64,000 nucleotides of DNA from Pseudomonas syringae (GTDB lineage Bacteria > Pseudomonadota > Gammaproteobacteria > Pseudomonadales > Pseudomonadaceae): the NCBI RefSeq assembly GCF_001698815.1, contig NZ_LGSI01000035.1, positions 1-64,000 of the forward strand, written 5' to 3'. Shown in pieces: positions 1 through 7,527 of the stretch. Under the pieces are notes generated by a model. That model did no database searches. It was not told the origin of the DNA and saw only the letters and a list, made by a program, of their open reading frames with translations. The translations under genes and the position numbers were made by a program. Numbering within the stretch: the first letter of the stretch is position 1; every line of letters begins with the position of its first letter.

Positions 1-153
1 AGAAGGGTACGCCTCTCACGATTAGTACCCAGCACCTTGCGATGCCTCGTCACATTGTCGAAGGCGCTCTTGATTCAGCCTTCTAGATTCACCCGGTGAC
101 ACGGGTGGTTCCCTCAAAGGGGAACAACTTCTGTAAGCGACTTCGTGTCGCAC
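1..153 (-). mobile_element. Group II intron, 5' end (partial, runs off the window)
   Basis: Read on the minus strand, tnpC homology stops at position 154 and the next bases are GTGCGAC, the canonical bacterial group II intron 5' start (GUGYG). The following bases can form short paired segments of the kind seen in domain I (for example GTGCGACACGAAGTCGC folding on itself). The intron lies in the same orientation as tnpC. Only about 150 nt are in the window, so the intron-encoded protein and the 3' end are not visible. The reading frame staying open through it to position 22 is chance. The call rests on the boundary motif plus the abrupt loss of IS66 similarity; I could not align it to a known intron. 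Confidence 0.7.
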
Positions 154-1482
154 TTCTGCCCAGTTATTATCTATGGGCACCGCCCCGTCATCGAGATAGC
201 GCGACAGCGCTGCCCAGCGTTTGAGGCTGTAATCGAGTGCTCTGCTGATAGCCGAACCTTCGGGCACAAGATCACGCTGGGCGATCATCCAGGCATGCAG
301 CCGATCCATCACCGGCACGGCTTTTTCTTGCCGGATTCGGCACCGTAAATCCGGCTCCAGGTCACGCACTTCGCTCTCGATTTCGTACAATAACTGGATG
401 TAGCGCAGCGCCTGCTCGGCGATCTGGCTCTTGTTCGTTGCGTGCAACTCGAAGAACTTGCGCCGGGCGTGGGCCATGCAGCCGATCTCGGTCACGCCGA
501 GTTCGAAGCTGGCCTTATAACCGCCAAAATCGTCGCAGACCAGCTTACCTCTCCAGTCTTGCAGGAAGTTGCGAGCATGCTCACCGGCGCGGCTGGGGCT
601 GAAGTCATAGACGACAGCGGCTGTTTCGCAGAACTGGCTGGTGGCGTACGCCCAAACATAAGAACGGTGGGTTTTCTTCGAGCCCGGAGCAAGCATCTGC
701 ACAGGTGTTTCATCCGCGTGCACGACCTGCTGCCCGATCACGACGTCACGTAGGGCGTCGACCAGGGGCTGCAACTGCACGCCCGTAACGCCCACCCATT
801 GAGCCAAAGTGGAGCGTGGAATCGCCAAGCCGGCACGACCAAAGATCGATTCCTGACGGTAAAGCGGCAGATGGTCAGCGAACTTCGCGATCATGACGTG
901 GGCAAGTAACCCGGCAGTCGGGATGCCCTTGTCGATGACCTGCGCCGGAACGGGTGCCTGGATCAGCGTTTCGCAGTCATCGCAAACCCACTTGCCACGA
1001 ACATGGCGCTCAACGGTAAATACGCCCGGCGTGTAGTCCAGCTTTTCGCTGACATCTTCACCGATGCGCTTGAGTGCGCAGCCGCATGGACAGTGGATGT
1101 TATCCGGTTCGTGATGGATCAACGTGCGTGGGAATTCTGCCGGCAATGCAGTGCGCTTGGGCTTTTGCTTTTTCTCAGTCGCCACTGGCGCTATTTGCAA
1201 GGCTTGAAGCTCGGCCTCAATCGCTGCGATATCGGTATCGATCAGGTCATCAAGCAGGCTGGCCTGCTCAGGATTCAACTGCTCGCTGCGCTTGGCAAAC
1301 TTCAAACGCTTAAGTTGTGCGATCTCGTGGGTCAGCTTCTCGATCACCGTTTGATCGCGGTTGATCTTCTTGCTCATGGTTTCAACTGTCTTGCCCATGG
1401 TCTCGACTTGCGACAGCAACTGCGCAGCGAATGCACGCAGTTGGTCGGGAGTCATTTGATCGAGATTGGGCGAGGAAGTCAA
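154..1482 (-). pseudogene. tnpC: IS66-family transposase TnpC, 5' exon interrupted by a group II intron
   Basis: This is the DDE transposase of an IS66-type element. In order it has an N-terminal leucine-zipper/coiled-coil segment, a CPCGC...CDDC zinc-binding segment and the catalytic core with HADETP (first Asp), CDDFGGY (second Asp) and DNNWAE (the Glu). The last residue before the break is that catalytic Glu; the conserved C-terminal region (normally another 60 or so residues) is missing because the group II intron starts there. The start could be the TTG at 1482 or the ATG at 1455 (MTPDQLR); many relatives begin just before this Asp-Gln-rich segment. If the intron splices, a full protein could still be made; otherwise the gene is broken. 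tnpB and tnpA lie directly upstream. Confidence 0.88.
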
Positions 1483-1543
1483 GCCGTAGATTTTACCAAA
1501 GCAGACCACTGACGACAGCCAGCCAACACGCTAATTACAGTTT

Positions 1544-1879
1544 TTAAAGCAGCATGATTGCACCGCCAGCGCCAACACGTTGCCAAGGTAGACCGAGTAC
1601 CAAGGCCTGAAGTTGTTCGGTATCCAACTGCATTTCGCTGCCTTGTCGAAGGCTTGGCCAGTGAAACTTGCCCTGGTTCAAGCGACGTGCGGCCAGCCAA
1701 ACACCAATCCCATTGTGTACCAGCACTTTCATGCGATTGGCCCGGCGATTGGCAAACAGATAAGCGCAGTGCGGCTTCGCCGCACCGAAGACCGCGATCA
1801 CTCTGGCCAGCGCGGTCTCGGTACCGGCGCGCATGTCCATGGGCTCAGTGGCGAGCCAGATGGCGTCGATGCGGATCAT
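1544..1879 (-). CDS. tnpB: IS66-family accessory protein TnpB
   Basis: The 111-residue product has the IS66 Orf2/TnpB pattern: an early MRAGTETALARV segment, then AYLFANRRANRMKVLVHNGIGVWLAARRL and a QLQALVLGLPW C-terminus. TnpB is required for transposition of IS66-type elements alongside TnpA and TnpC, though its biochemical role is not settled. Its ATG overlaps the tnpA stop codon (ATGA), the normal translational coupling in this family. Length and motifs are those of an intact gene, so only tnpC is visibly damaged in this copy. Confidence 0.93.
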   Translation of the reverse strand: MIRIDAIWLATEPMDMRAGTETALARVIAVFGAAKPHCAYLFANRRANRMKVLVHNGIGVWLAARRLNQGKFHWPSLRQGSEMQLDTEQLQALVLGLPWQRVGAGGAIMLL

Positions 1880-2199
1880 CGCAACAGGTCTCGAAGGAAA
1901 GCGGCGCAGGCAGCAGCACTATTGGTTGGCCAGTTCACTTTGACGGTGCCGCGCGGGTGCAGAATCTCAACGCTGATATTCGATGAAGATCTGTGCGCCG
2001 TTGTTTGCATAGGCAATGGGATGAATGCAGTTTGAAGCGCCGTGTTTTTCTGCGCTTGCACCCGAATCCATTTGTGGACGAGGTTAGCGTTGAGGCTATG
2101 GCCGAGGGCGATACTGGCGATTGAAGCGCCGGGCTGGGCGCACTCTTGAATGACCTGAGCCTTGAAGGATTTGGAATAGGAACGGCGTGTTGGCTGCAT
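1876..2199 (-). CDS. tnpA: IS66-family TnpA (HTH accessory protein)
   Basis: This is the first gene of the IS66 operon. The product, from ATG 2199, begins MQPTRRSYSKSFKAQVI and has the helix-turn-helix segment ASIASIALGHSLNANLVHKWIR typical of IS66 OrfA/IS3-like small proteins. The C-terminal part (VEILHPRGTVKVNWP...AAFLRDLL) matches the usual TnpA tail. An upstream in-frame ATG at 2235 exists, but family members start at the MQPTRRSY segment. TnpA probably binds the ends and is needed together with TnpB and TnpC. The gene overlaps tnpB by 4 nt and looks intact. Confidence 0.9.
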   Translation of the reverse strand: MQPTRRSYSKSFKAQVIQECAQPGASIASIALGHSLNANLVHKWIRVQAQKNTALQTAFIPLPMQTTAHRSSSNISVEILHPRGTVKVNWPTNSAAACAAFLRDLLR

Positions 2200-2404
2200 G
2201 AAATACCCGCTTAAAAGGCTAGAACTGGTGCCCACTTAAATTTAAGTGCACACCATGTCCAAGCATTGCGGGGTTGGGTAGATGACTTGGCCGGACGCAT
2301 ACGGGGATTCTCACCAAGTACCCTTACCGGCAATACCTGCTAGCGCTTTAGCATCCCGTTGGTCATGGCAGGGGCAGCTGCGCAATGGCTTAACATGGGC
2401 CATT

Positions 2405-2459
2405 TGTACTAAAGTTAGCAAGTTTATGTCATCTACATAAACTCGCGAACTTTAGTACA
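2405..2459. repeat. 25-bp imperfect inverted repeat with 5-nt loop
   Basis: Arms at 2405-2429 and 2435-2459 pair with only two mismatches around the loop CATCT. The outer half of each arm carries AACTTTAGTAC or its complement. There is no T-run beside it, so it does not look like a terminator. It sits between the IS66 end and a decayed dehydrogenase gene. A related AACTTTAGT string flanks the perfect inverted repeat at 19778-19844, at the other end of this accessory block. Function is unknown; a recombination site or the end of a lost element is possible. Confidence 0.75.
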
Positions 2460-2489
2460 GTTGCTATTCATACTGTCCTTGCAGCCGTC

Positions 2490-2815
2490 GAGTAAGCGTC
2501 TACGAGGCGACCATCGTTAGCAATGAAACACTCGCCCATTGGTGTTTCCTCGGTTTGGTTAACGCGGTGTCGATTCTGGCCCAGGCAGCGTTGCCAGCGA
2601 TGGATTCTCTCTGCGGCTCCAAGGGCAGCAGGTTTGCGGCTGACCGAATGCCTGCGAGCAGAGCTGGCCAGTTCTGCAGTGCAGGTTATGGCGGTGTTAC
2701 CAAGGCTGATCGATACCCCGATGAGCCGCGATTTCCCCGGCGCGAAAGCCGTTCCTGAGGATATTGCAAAATAGATCGTCAAGCGTGCCTAGAAGGGGTC
2801 GATACCCTTTACCCA
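2490..2815 (+). pseudogene. Short-chain dehydrogenase/reductase remnant (several frameshifts)
   Basis: Pieces of an SDR-family protein can be read in different + frames. About 2549-2610 gives FLGLVNAVSILAQAALP, the usual NxxG-following helix. About 2640-2770 gives LTECLRAELASSAVQVMAVLPRLIDTP followed by MSRDFPGAKAVPEDIAK, the region after the YxxxK catalytic motif. Residues of the catalytic Tyr/Lys segment are lost in the frame changes. The N-terminal Rossmann region is absent, probably removed by the rearrangement next to the inverted repeat at 2405. It is not expected to make an enzyme. Confidence 0.7.
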
Positions 2816-3078
2816 GGTTCAATGCTGCAGCAGTGACGAAAGGGGTGCAGTTGACCGCGAAGCAATAGGCGGAGGTTGCTCGGCGTATCTTTGAGCAAAC
2901 CTCGCGGGACTCTATGAAGACCTCGTATCACCATCGCTTGAGTTAGCAGGGCCCGCGTCGGCGACTACCTGGCGGCAAATGATGTGCGTGTCTTCAGCGT
3001 TATGGTCGGCATTGACGTAGTGTATTATTTGCCTTGAGGTGCTTTGATTTGGCATCCAATACGGCGCAAATTACGGCT

Positions 3079-3165
3079 TATGGCCGCCTGCCGACGCAGT
3101 GGGCGAGTGAAATCGATCAGTTGTTGCTGCATAAGTGGCAACCGGATTCATCGCGTAAGGTGTGA
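3079..3165 (+). pseudogene. Remnant of a second IS66 tnpC (C-terminal tail)
   Basis: The + frame from 3079 to the stop at 3163-3165 reads YGRLPTQWASEIDQLLLHKW and then QPDSS. This closely follows the conserved C-terminal tail of IS66 TnpC proteins (RLPTQxASEIxxLLPHxWxP). The stretch is on the opposite strand to the IS66 copy at 154-2302, so it is a separate, largely deleted element. No other part of that copy could be recognised upstream. Confidence 0.65.
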
Positions 3166-3201
3166 GACTTGCTTCAATCTGGTCGTAATCAAACTGGATG
3201 T

Positions 3202-4012
3202 TTATTTGAACAGCCTGCTCCAATCGCGCTTACTCAATTCGAAACATGCGCTGGCCGAACCCCCAAATACTCTCCCTGACACCCGTGTCATGGTGTCCTC
3301 TGTGGTGTACCGAACTGGGGCTCCATTTTCATCAACCATTACCCCCTTTGCGCCAATCAGCAACGCATGCCCGGCCACAACATCATGTGCAGAAACCGGA
3401 TAAAGCGAGCAACCGCACCCCATCGCCGGCGGCAACCTTCGCAAGCCGATAAGCAATCGATGGCATAGCGTGGAATGCCGCCGGCGCGCACAACTGACTG
3501 TTGATTTTGGGTTTGTCATCAGCCGCAGCGCTAACCATTACAGTCGTCTTCTCTGTGAGCAGTTGATCTGAGAGATCGGCGGCGATGCGGTGGCCATTTC
3601 TCACAAGGTGATCCATACCCTCTGCCCACGCAATGCAGTCGGAAATACCCGATACAGCGACCGGTGCATGCACCACCCCAAGCACGGGTTGGCTGTCATG
3701 GAGCAAGCCAACAGATATCGCCGAGCCTTTGAGGCCTCTCAAAAAGTCGCTGGTGCCATCGTTCGGGTCGACGACCCAACAGAAAGGGTCTCCAGAAAGT
3801 ACATGGCCGGTCTCTTCGCCCCACCAATCACAGCTTAGAATTGCCAGCAGTTCCGCGCGAAGCAAAACCTCGATTTCAACATCTATCTCGGCTTTGTCTC
3901 CTGACCCTCTCCGGCCACTTGGGCGGGCGTATTCGCTTGCCAGTAGAACACCTACTCGCTCCACAGCTTCAATCACTTGCGGGAGAATCTGCTGCAAACG
4001 AAGATTGATCAT
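3202..4012 (-). pseudogene. Inositol-monophosphatase-family protein, frameshifted
   Basis: The first 200 or so codons (4012 down to about 3420) encode a metal-dependent IMPase/CysQ-type phosphatase. WGEET supplies the first metal-ligand motif and DPNDGTSDFL is the DPxDGT motif. Near 3415 the frame changes: the continuation SLYPVSAHDVVAGHALL, with the late metal-binding Asp in its usual place, and the C-terminus down to 3202 are in another frame. One insertion or deletion in the GATGGGGTGCGGTTGC stretch explains it. Together the parts make about 265 residues, normal for the family. It is either a recent pseudogene or a sequencing error. A substrate cannot be deduced. Confidence 0.78.
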
Positions 4013-4192
4013 GATGACCTTTGGGGGTGAGGGCAGGGGCGCATGCCTAGCTATGGCATTTGCACTCTGAAGCGTACGAACTCATTCATGGTTGAGTGAT
4101 AGCGCTGTAAGTCTAGAGGTCTAGCCACTCGCCTGCTTATCCATTTTCGGCCGAATGTCTCTATGACCTACCGCAGTTGGCCAATACCGGTC

Positions 4193-4381
4193 TCAGGATT
4201 TCGTATCACCAACGCGGCTTGGCTTAAGCACTATCGATCCGTCAACCAACTCGATGCTCAGTGAATCACCGAGACCAATGTTCATGGCCGCCAGGACATC
4301 CGGAGGAAGATCGATTATGAGGTCTCCGCTGCCATCGCCCGGATCCTGGCATCTCACAGTCATCTGCACTGATTCACTCAT
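4193..4381 (-). CDS. AbrB/MazE-like swapped-hairpin protein
   Basis: The 62-residue product has the shape of a SpoVT-AbrB/MazE N-terminal DNA-binding fold: an initial beta strand, then DLIIDLPPDVLAAMNIGLGDSLSIELVDGSIVLKP, where LPPDVL...GDSLSIE...IVLKP is the usual core. Such proteins are commonly antitoxins or transition-state regulators. No toxin gene lies next to it; the neighbours are the broken phosphatase gene and a divergent KTSC gene. It may be an orphan antitoxin or a free-standing regulator. The family call is moderately sure, the role is inference. Confidence 0.6.
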   Translation of the reverse strand: MSESVQMTVRCQDPGDGSGDLIIDLPPDVLAAMNIGLGDSLSIELVDGSIVLKPSRVGDTKS

Positions 4382-4570
4382 TGGGCACTCGCTCTACTCT
4401 CGGCCGATGAATTGATCGATATCCTACGCCGATGCATATGCGACCGATAGCAATCGGCCATAAGCCGCTCTTGCGTCTATGCTGCGGCCGCAGATTGCGA
4501 TGGCTATGAAAGCAAGGGCTCAACTGCCATCATCTCACCCAATATGGCCACACATGGGAGAGTGAAAGTC

Positions 4571-4771
4571 ATGCAAATGGTACCTGTTCGATCTTCGGCT
4601 ATCACGGCTGTCGGTTACGACTCAGCAACTCGCCGAATGAAGATCGCGTTTAAGCAAGGTAGAGCCTATGACTTTTGCGGTGTGCCCCCTGAGGTGCATC
4701 AAGGGTTGATGAATGCCGGATCCGTGGGAGCTTATTACGATCGGGTGGTTCGCGACCGCTATCAATGCTAA
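4571..4771 (+). CDS. KTSC-domain protein
   Basis: From ATG 4571 the product is 66 residues and is essentially one KTSC domain: SSAITAVGYDSATRRMKIAFKQGRAYDFCGVPPEVHQGLMNAGSVGAYYD contains the SSxIxxVGYD opening and the VPxxVxxxLxxAxSxGxYY closing part. The fold is found fused to some lysyl-tRNA synthetases and alone in many bacteria; its function is poorly known. GGGAG at 4556-4560 supports the 4571 start over the upstream in-frame ATG at 4544. Confidence 0.75.
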   Translation: MQMVPVRSSAITAVGYDSATRRMKIAFKQGRAYDFCGVPPEVHQGLMNAGSVGAYYDRVVRDRYQC

Positions 4772-4800
4772 CCGTCAGCCGGCTGCGGCACGCCGCCGAG

Positions 4801-4856
4801 AGCAGCTTTGGGTCGATTTCAGCAGATCGGCGGAGACGGAAAACTGCCAGAAATGG
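4801..4856 (+). repeat. Dispersed Pseudomonas repeat, copy 1 (degenerate)
   Basis: This short intergenic repeat has the core CTTTGGGTCG followed about 40 nt later by AAACTGCCAGAA. Related copies lie at 15516-15571 and 18512-18572, each with the same GCTTTGGGTCGG opening and, in those two, a TTCGCGAC centre. All three are between genes and only in the accessory block of this window. No coding capacity. Confidence 0.5.
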
Positions 4857-4990
4857 CCATCCTCACTTCATCCTATAATCGCTCTATAGTCGCTCTATAA
4901 TTCCCTATAAACCGTGTCCCAGCCCTGAGCCGACGGCGCTTTCGCGGTTACGAAAGTGTTTTTTACACTTTGGGATGAATTCTGCCCTTC

Positions 4991-5191
4991 GTGCCTGGCA
5001 GCAAGCGGCCAAGAGGAGACCTTGCCCACTACCGAGTCGTCAAGGCTCCTATTGAAGCTTTGAGAGATACACCTTACCGGAACGGCAAGACGGCTTACTG
5101 GCTGATAGATCCCGACTCCGGTAAAGGTGAATTTTGCCTGCACATCGACAATAAGGGTCCAACGTGTTTCGATTTGACACTTCCTCTCTAG
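4991..5191 (+). CDS. Small hypothetical protein
   Basis: An open frame from GTG 4991 encodes 66 residues ending in GKGEFCLHIDNKGPTCFDLTLPL. No family is recognised. An in-frame stop at 4976 limits the start, and no convincing ribosome-binding site precedes the GTG, so the gene may be a fragment. The composition looks protein-like (YWLIDPDSGKGEF), but there is no other support. Confidence 0.3.
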   Translation: MPGSKRPRGDLAHYRVVKAPIEALRDTPYRNGKTAYWLIDPDSGKGEFCLHIDNKGPTCFDLTLPL

Positions 5192-5256
5192 CATCCAATT
5201 TCGAACAGTCAAGCGCCAAACTACCTGCTAATTAGATGTGGGCGTGCCAATGGGGG

Positions 5257-5883
5257 CTATTTCGGCCCTAAGGCACCAATAGTGGAGGAGGCCGCTGCTC
5301 CCGCTAGCGCTCCGAACACTGCACCAGGGATGGCTCCAAGACCCGCTATGATCACACCTAGCTCAGCCCCGAGCACCGCGCCGCTTATAGCGCCTTGGAA
5401 GTCATGGGCGATCACTAATGCTAAATCTTTATTATCAAGTTTCTTACCGAACTCCTGAACGTAGAGAAGACTATCTTCAACAATGCTACCGATCGCCGCC
5501 GCAACTTCGTTATTGGCACCCTTGAGTTTCTCTGCAATTGATTGTAAGTCATGAAAAATCTCTTCGAACGCTTGACCGCTTAGCAGTCTCCTGCTGAACG
5601 CTTTGAGGATGTCGGCATTGCCCTCATCGATGATCCCATTCTTCACAAGACGGTCAATCTGCACATCAAAGGCTTTCTCAGTGAACAGAGTTTGAGCGTT
5701 CAACAGTAGAGTAGTCTCGATTAAGAATTTTCGATGATATTTGCCAATGTCGGTTGATGGTAACTTCAACGATGCGGCGGAACCTGACTGCTGCGCCATT
5801 CCAGCGATAGGAAGCATTGCGGCTAAGCCGACAAAGGTAGCTTCGAGTAGGACGTGGCGTCTTCCAATGTTAATGTCTTGCAT
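5257..5883 (-). CDS. Exported protein with C-terminal glycine-zipper hairpin
   Basis: From ATG 5883 (GGGAG 6 nt upstream on the minus strand) the product is 208 residues. It starts with a GRRHVLLEA twin-arginine-like signal, a hydrophobic stretch (FVGLAAMLPIAGMA) and a likely cleavage site after GMA. A helical, charged middle part (about residues 40-155) follows. The end is strongly hydrophobic and glycine/alanine-rich, with regular GxxxG spacing (AISGAVLGAELGVIIAGLGAIPGAVFGALAG), like membrane-inserting hairpins of some pore-formers and bacteriocins. No immunity gene is obvious beside it. No family is recognised; a membrane-active secreted protein is only an inference. Confidence 0.6.
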   Translation of the reverse strand: MQDINIGRRHVLLEATFVGLAAMLPIAGMAQQSGSAASLKLPSTDIGKYHRKFLIETTLLLNAQTLFTEKAFDVQIDRLVKNGIIDEGNADILKAFSRRLLSGQAFEEIFHDLQSIAEKLKGANNEVAAAIGSIVEDSLLYVQEFGKKLDNKDLALVIAHDFQGAISGAVLGAELGVIIAGLGAIPGAVFGALAGAAASSTIGALGPK

Positions 5884-6066
5884 CTTAAGCGCTCCCGTTG
5901 TCTTGGGTTTCTGCAATATGCCGAGTCTGGATGCTTGTGAGGAACAACTTTGTCTCACCAAGCTCCCACCAATTACGCTCGGCTTTGTTCTGCAGGAGCT
6001 TTCCGATAAAGCTAGCAGGTCAGCAGCGGCCAGGCCTGTCGCCGGCCTAGTAAAAAAAATGTCATT

Positions 6067-6216
6067 TTGCTTTCCGCGCTTAAGGAAGCTGCTGAAATCG
6101 AAATCAGCACGGCACCTGACGACTTTGGGATTCGAGACGCGCAGCTAACAATCGTGCAGAAGCGCATCTCACATCTGAGCGACCACCTTCGGCGTAAACA
6201 CTGCCTGGACGAATAG
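6067..6216 (+). CDS. Possible small ORF with S15-like segment
   Basis: A + frame ending at 6216, two bases before the next gene, reads DDFGIRDAQLTIVQKRISHL and then SDHLRRKHCLDE. This resembles the TGSxEVQIALLxxRINHLTEHL core of ribosomal protein S15, but it stops where S15 would continue with HHSRRGL. The frame has no ATG; TTG 6067 would give 49 residues. The stop-to-start spacing suggests translational coupling with the 6219 gene. The resemblance is modest and may be chance. Confidence 0.28.
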   Translation: MLSALKEAAEIEISTAPDDFGIRDAQLTIVQKRISHLSDHLRRKHCLDE

Positions 6217-6218
6217 AT

Positions 6219-6551
6219 ATGATCGCAGGACTGACTGAAGAAGAAATGCGCCAGGCGTTATTTGGGCCGGCAGGGGTGCCTGCTCTGTCATCCGTACAGC
6301 AAGCTCAGGAAGAACCCACCACCATTGCCGTAATACCGCCGCAAGCGGTAGCGAAAGGGACGCCACGCAAGTCGAGGATTCCAAGAATGAAAGTCACCCT
6401 GCGGGTCGGCAATGAGTTCGAAGGTGAGACTGAAATGTTCATCCATGAAGCGGATACGTTGAGCACGCTCCAGGCGGAGCTAGAGGCAACGAAGGCTGCA
6501 CGCAAGAAATTCAAATACATTGAGGTTATCTCGGTGAAGCCTGCCAGATAG
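6219..6551 (+). CDS. Hypothetical protein
   Basis: The product is 110 residues: an acidic start (MIAGLTEEEMRQALFG), a proline/alanine-rich linker (about residues 25-50), and a compact C-terminal part predicted as beta-strand/helix (KVTLRVGNEFEGETEMFIHEADTLSTLQAELEATKAARKKFKYIEVISV). No family is recognised. It is convergent with the recombinase gene that ends 22 nt downstream, and its ATG lies two bases after the stop of a possible small upstream ORF. Confidence 0.55.
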   Translation: MIAGLTEEEMRQALFGPAGVPALSSVQQAQEEPTTIAVIPPQAVAKGTPRKSRIPRMKVTLRVGNEFEGETEMFIHEADTLSTLQAELEATKAARKKFKYIEVISVKPAR

Positions 6552-6572
6552 TTTCGAATCTGATAATAGGTC

Positions 6573-7526
6573 TTAGTATTTGACCCTGTACGTAGGGGAG
6601 TCTTCCGCTCGCAGCTGCCTACGGTCATAGATCCGGGTTGTGCTGATACTGGCGTGCCCGAGCCAGGCCTGGACCTTGGCTATGTCTGCCTCGTGCTCCA
6701 GGGCGTTAGTCGCTGCTGTTGCCCGCAGGCCATGCACGCCCAAGCCGGCGACCTCGATGCCTGCCGCTTTGGCGTAACTTCCGACCATCGCATAGATACC
6801 ATTGGCGGTGATACCGGCGCCGGTCTGAAGACCGCGCAGCGGCATAAAGAGCGGCGCCTTGCCGTCTGCCTGGTGCTTTTCTGAAACCTGCAGGTAGGCA
6901 TGGATGCGTTCTGCGGCGACTGGGTGCAGCGGCAGGTAGCGCAATTTTCCGCCCTTACCGTGGATCTGTAGATGCTTGATACCTCGGCGCTCCTGAATAT
7001 CGCTGACCATCAGTTGTGCCGCCTCTTCACGACGCAAGCCGTGATAGAGCAGCACAGCAAGGATCGCGCGATCACGGAGCCCTTTGAGGGTTGCTGGATT
7101 GGGGGCATCGAGCAGGGCCTTGGCCTGGTGATCACCTAATGCTGGCGTTTTTCCTTCGTTGGTTTCGATCTTGGGCCGCTTTACGCCATGCACGGGGTTG
7201 CCGCCGGCGACCGCATTGTTTTCCAGCAGGTGATCGAACAGGCTGGCCAAGGCCGCCAGTTTGCGCCGGATCGTTGATCCAGCCAGCTTGCGCTGCTCCA
7301 GCTGGGCGCGCCAGGCTAAAACGTGGGAGCGGGTCACGGCGCGAAACTCCTCCGCTGCAGACAGTCCGACAAAGCTGCAGAAGTCCTGCAGATCATTCTG
7401 GTACGCACGGCGCGTGCGTGGGTTGTCGATGTTGGCAAACCACTCGACCGCCGCCGGCACGGCGGCTAGGTGATGAAATTCTGCAGCGGTTAGCCGGCGT
7501 TCCTGCTGGGTAATAAGTCCCGTCAC
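6573..7526 (-). CDS. Tyrosine recombinase/integrase
   Basis: The 317-residue product has a SAM-like N-terminal core-binding domain (about residues 22-105) and a catalytic domain with all expected residues: Arg165 in YHGLRREEA, His265 and Arg268 in VHGLRATA, His291 in LGHASISTT and nucleophile Tyr300 in RIYDRR. The family cuts and rejoins DNA at specific sites, so this gene is probably the integration/excision enzyme of one of the elements here. It lies one base downstream of a HEPN-like gene on the same strand, suggesting one transcript. It has no obvious tRNA neighbour in the window. Confidence 0.92.
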   Translation of the reverse strand: MTGLITQQERRLTAAEFHHLAAVPAAVEWFANIDNPRTRRAYQNDLQDFCSFVGLSAAEEFRAVTRSHVLAWRAQLEQRKLAGSTIRRKLAALASLFDHLLENNAVAGGNPVHGVKRPKIETNEGKTPALGDHQAKALLDAPNPATLKGLRDRAILAVLLYHGLRREEAAQLMVSDIQERRGIKHLQIHGKGGKLRYLPLHPVAAERIHAYLQVSEKHQADGKAPLFMPLRGLQTGAGITANGIYAMVGSYAKAAGIEVAGLGVHGLRATAATNALEHEADIAKVQAWLGHASISTTRIYDRRQLRAEDSPTYRVKY

Positions 7527-7527
7527 G

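Larger units (their letters stand above)
154..2302 (-). mobile_element. IS66-family insertion sequence (tnpA-tnpB-tnpC), tnpA-side part
   Basis: The three-gene order tnpA, tnpB, tnpC on the minus strand defines the element. A candidate outer end lies at 2302: read on the minus strand the sequence there is GTATGCGTCCGGCC, resembling the GTAAGCG start of IS66 terminal repeats. The other end lies beyond the intron, outside the window, so neither the terminal inverted repeat nor the usual 8-bp target duplication can be checked. Confidence 0.6.

Noticed and set aside
22..1509. A 495-codon open frame read as an intact TnpC
   Set aside because: IS66 similarity ends exactly at 154; the remaining codons are intron sequence with no resemblance to the family C-terminus.
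2880..3060. Further gene fragments between the SDR and IS66 remnants
   Set aside because: Short frames are open but none shows a recognisable motif, so no feature is claimed.
3226..3233. GCGCTTAC as the right terminal repeat of the second IS66 remnant
   Set aside because: These bases are part of the normal C-terminal code (LSKRDW) of the phosphatase gene on the other strand, so the match is probably chance.
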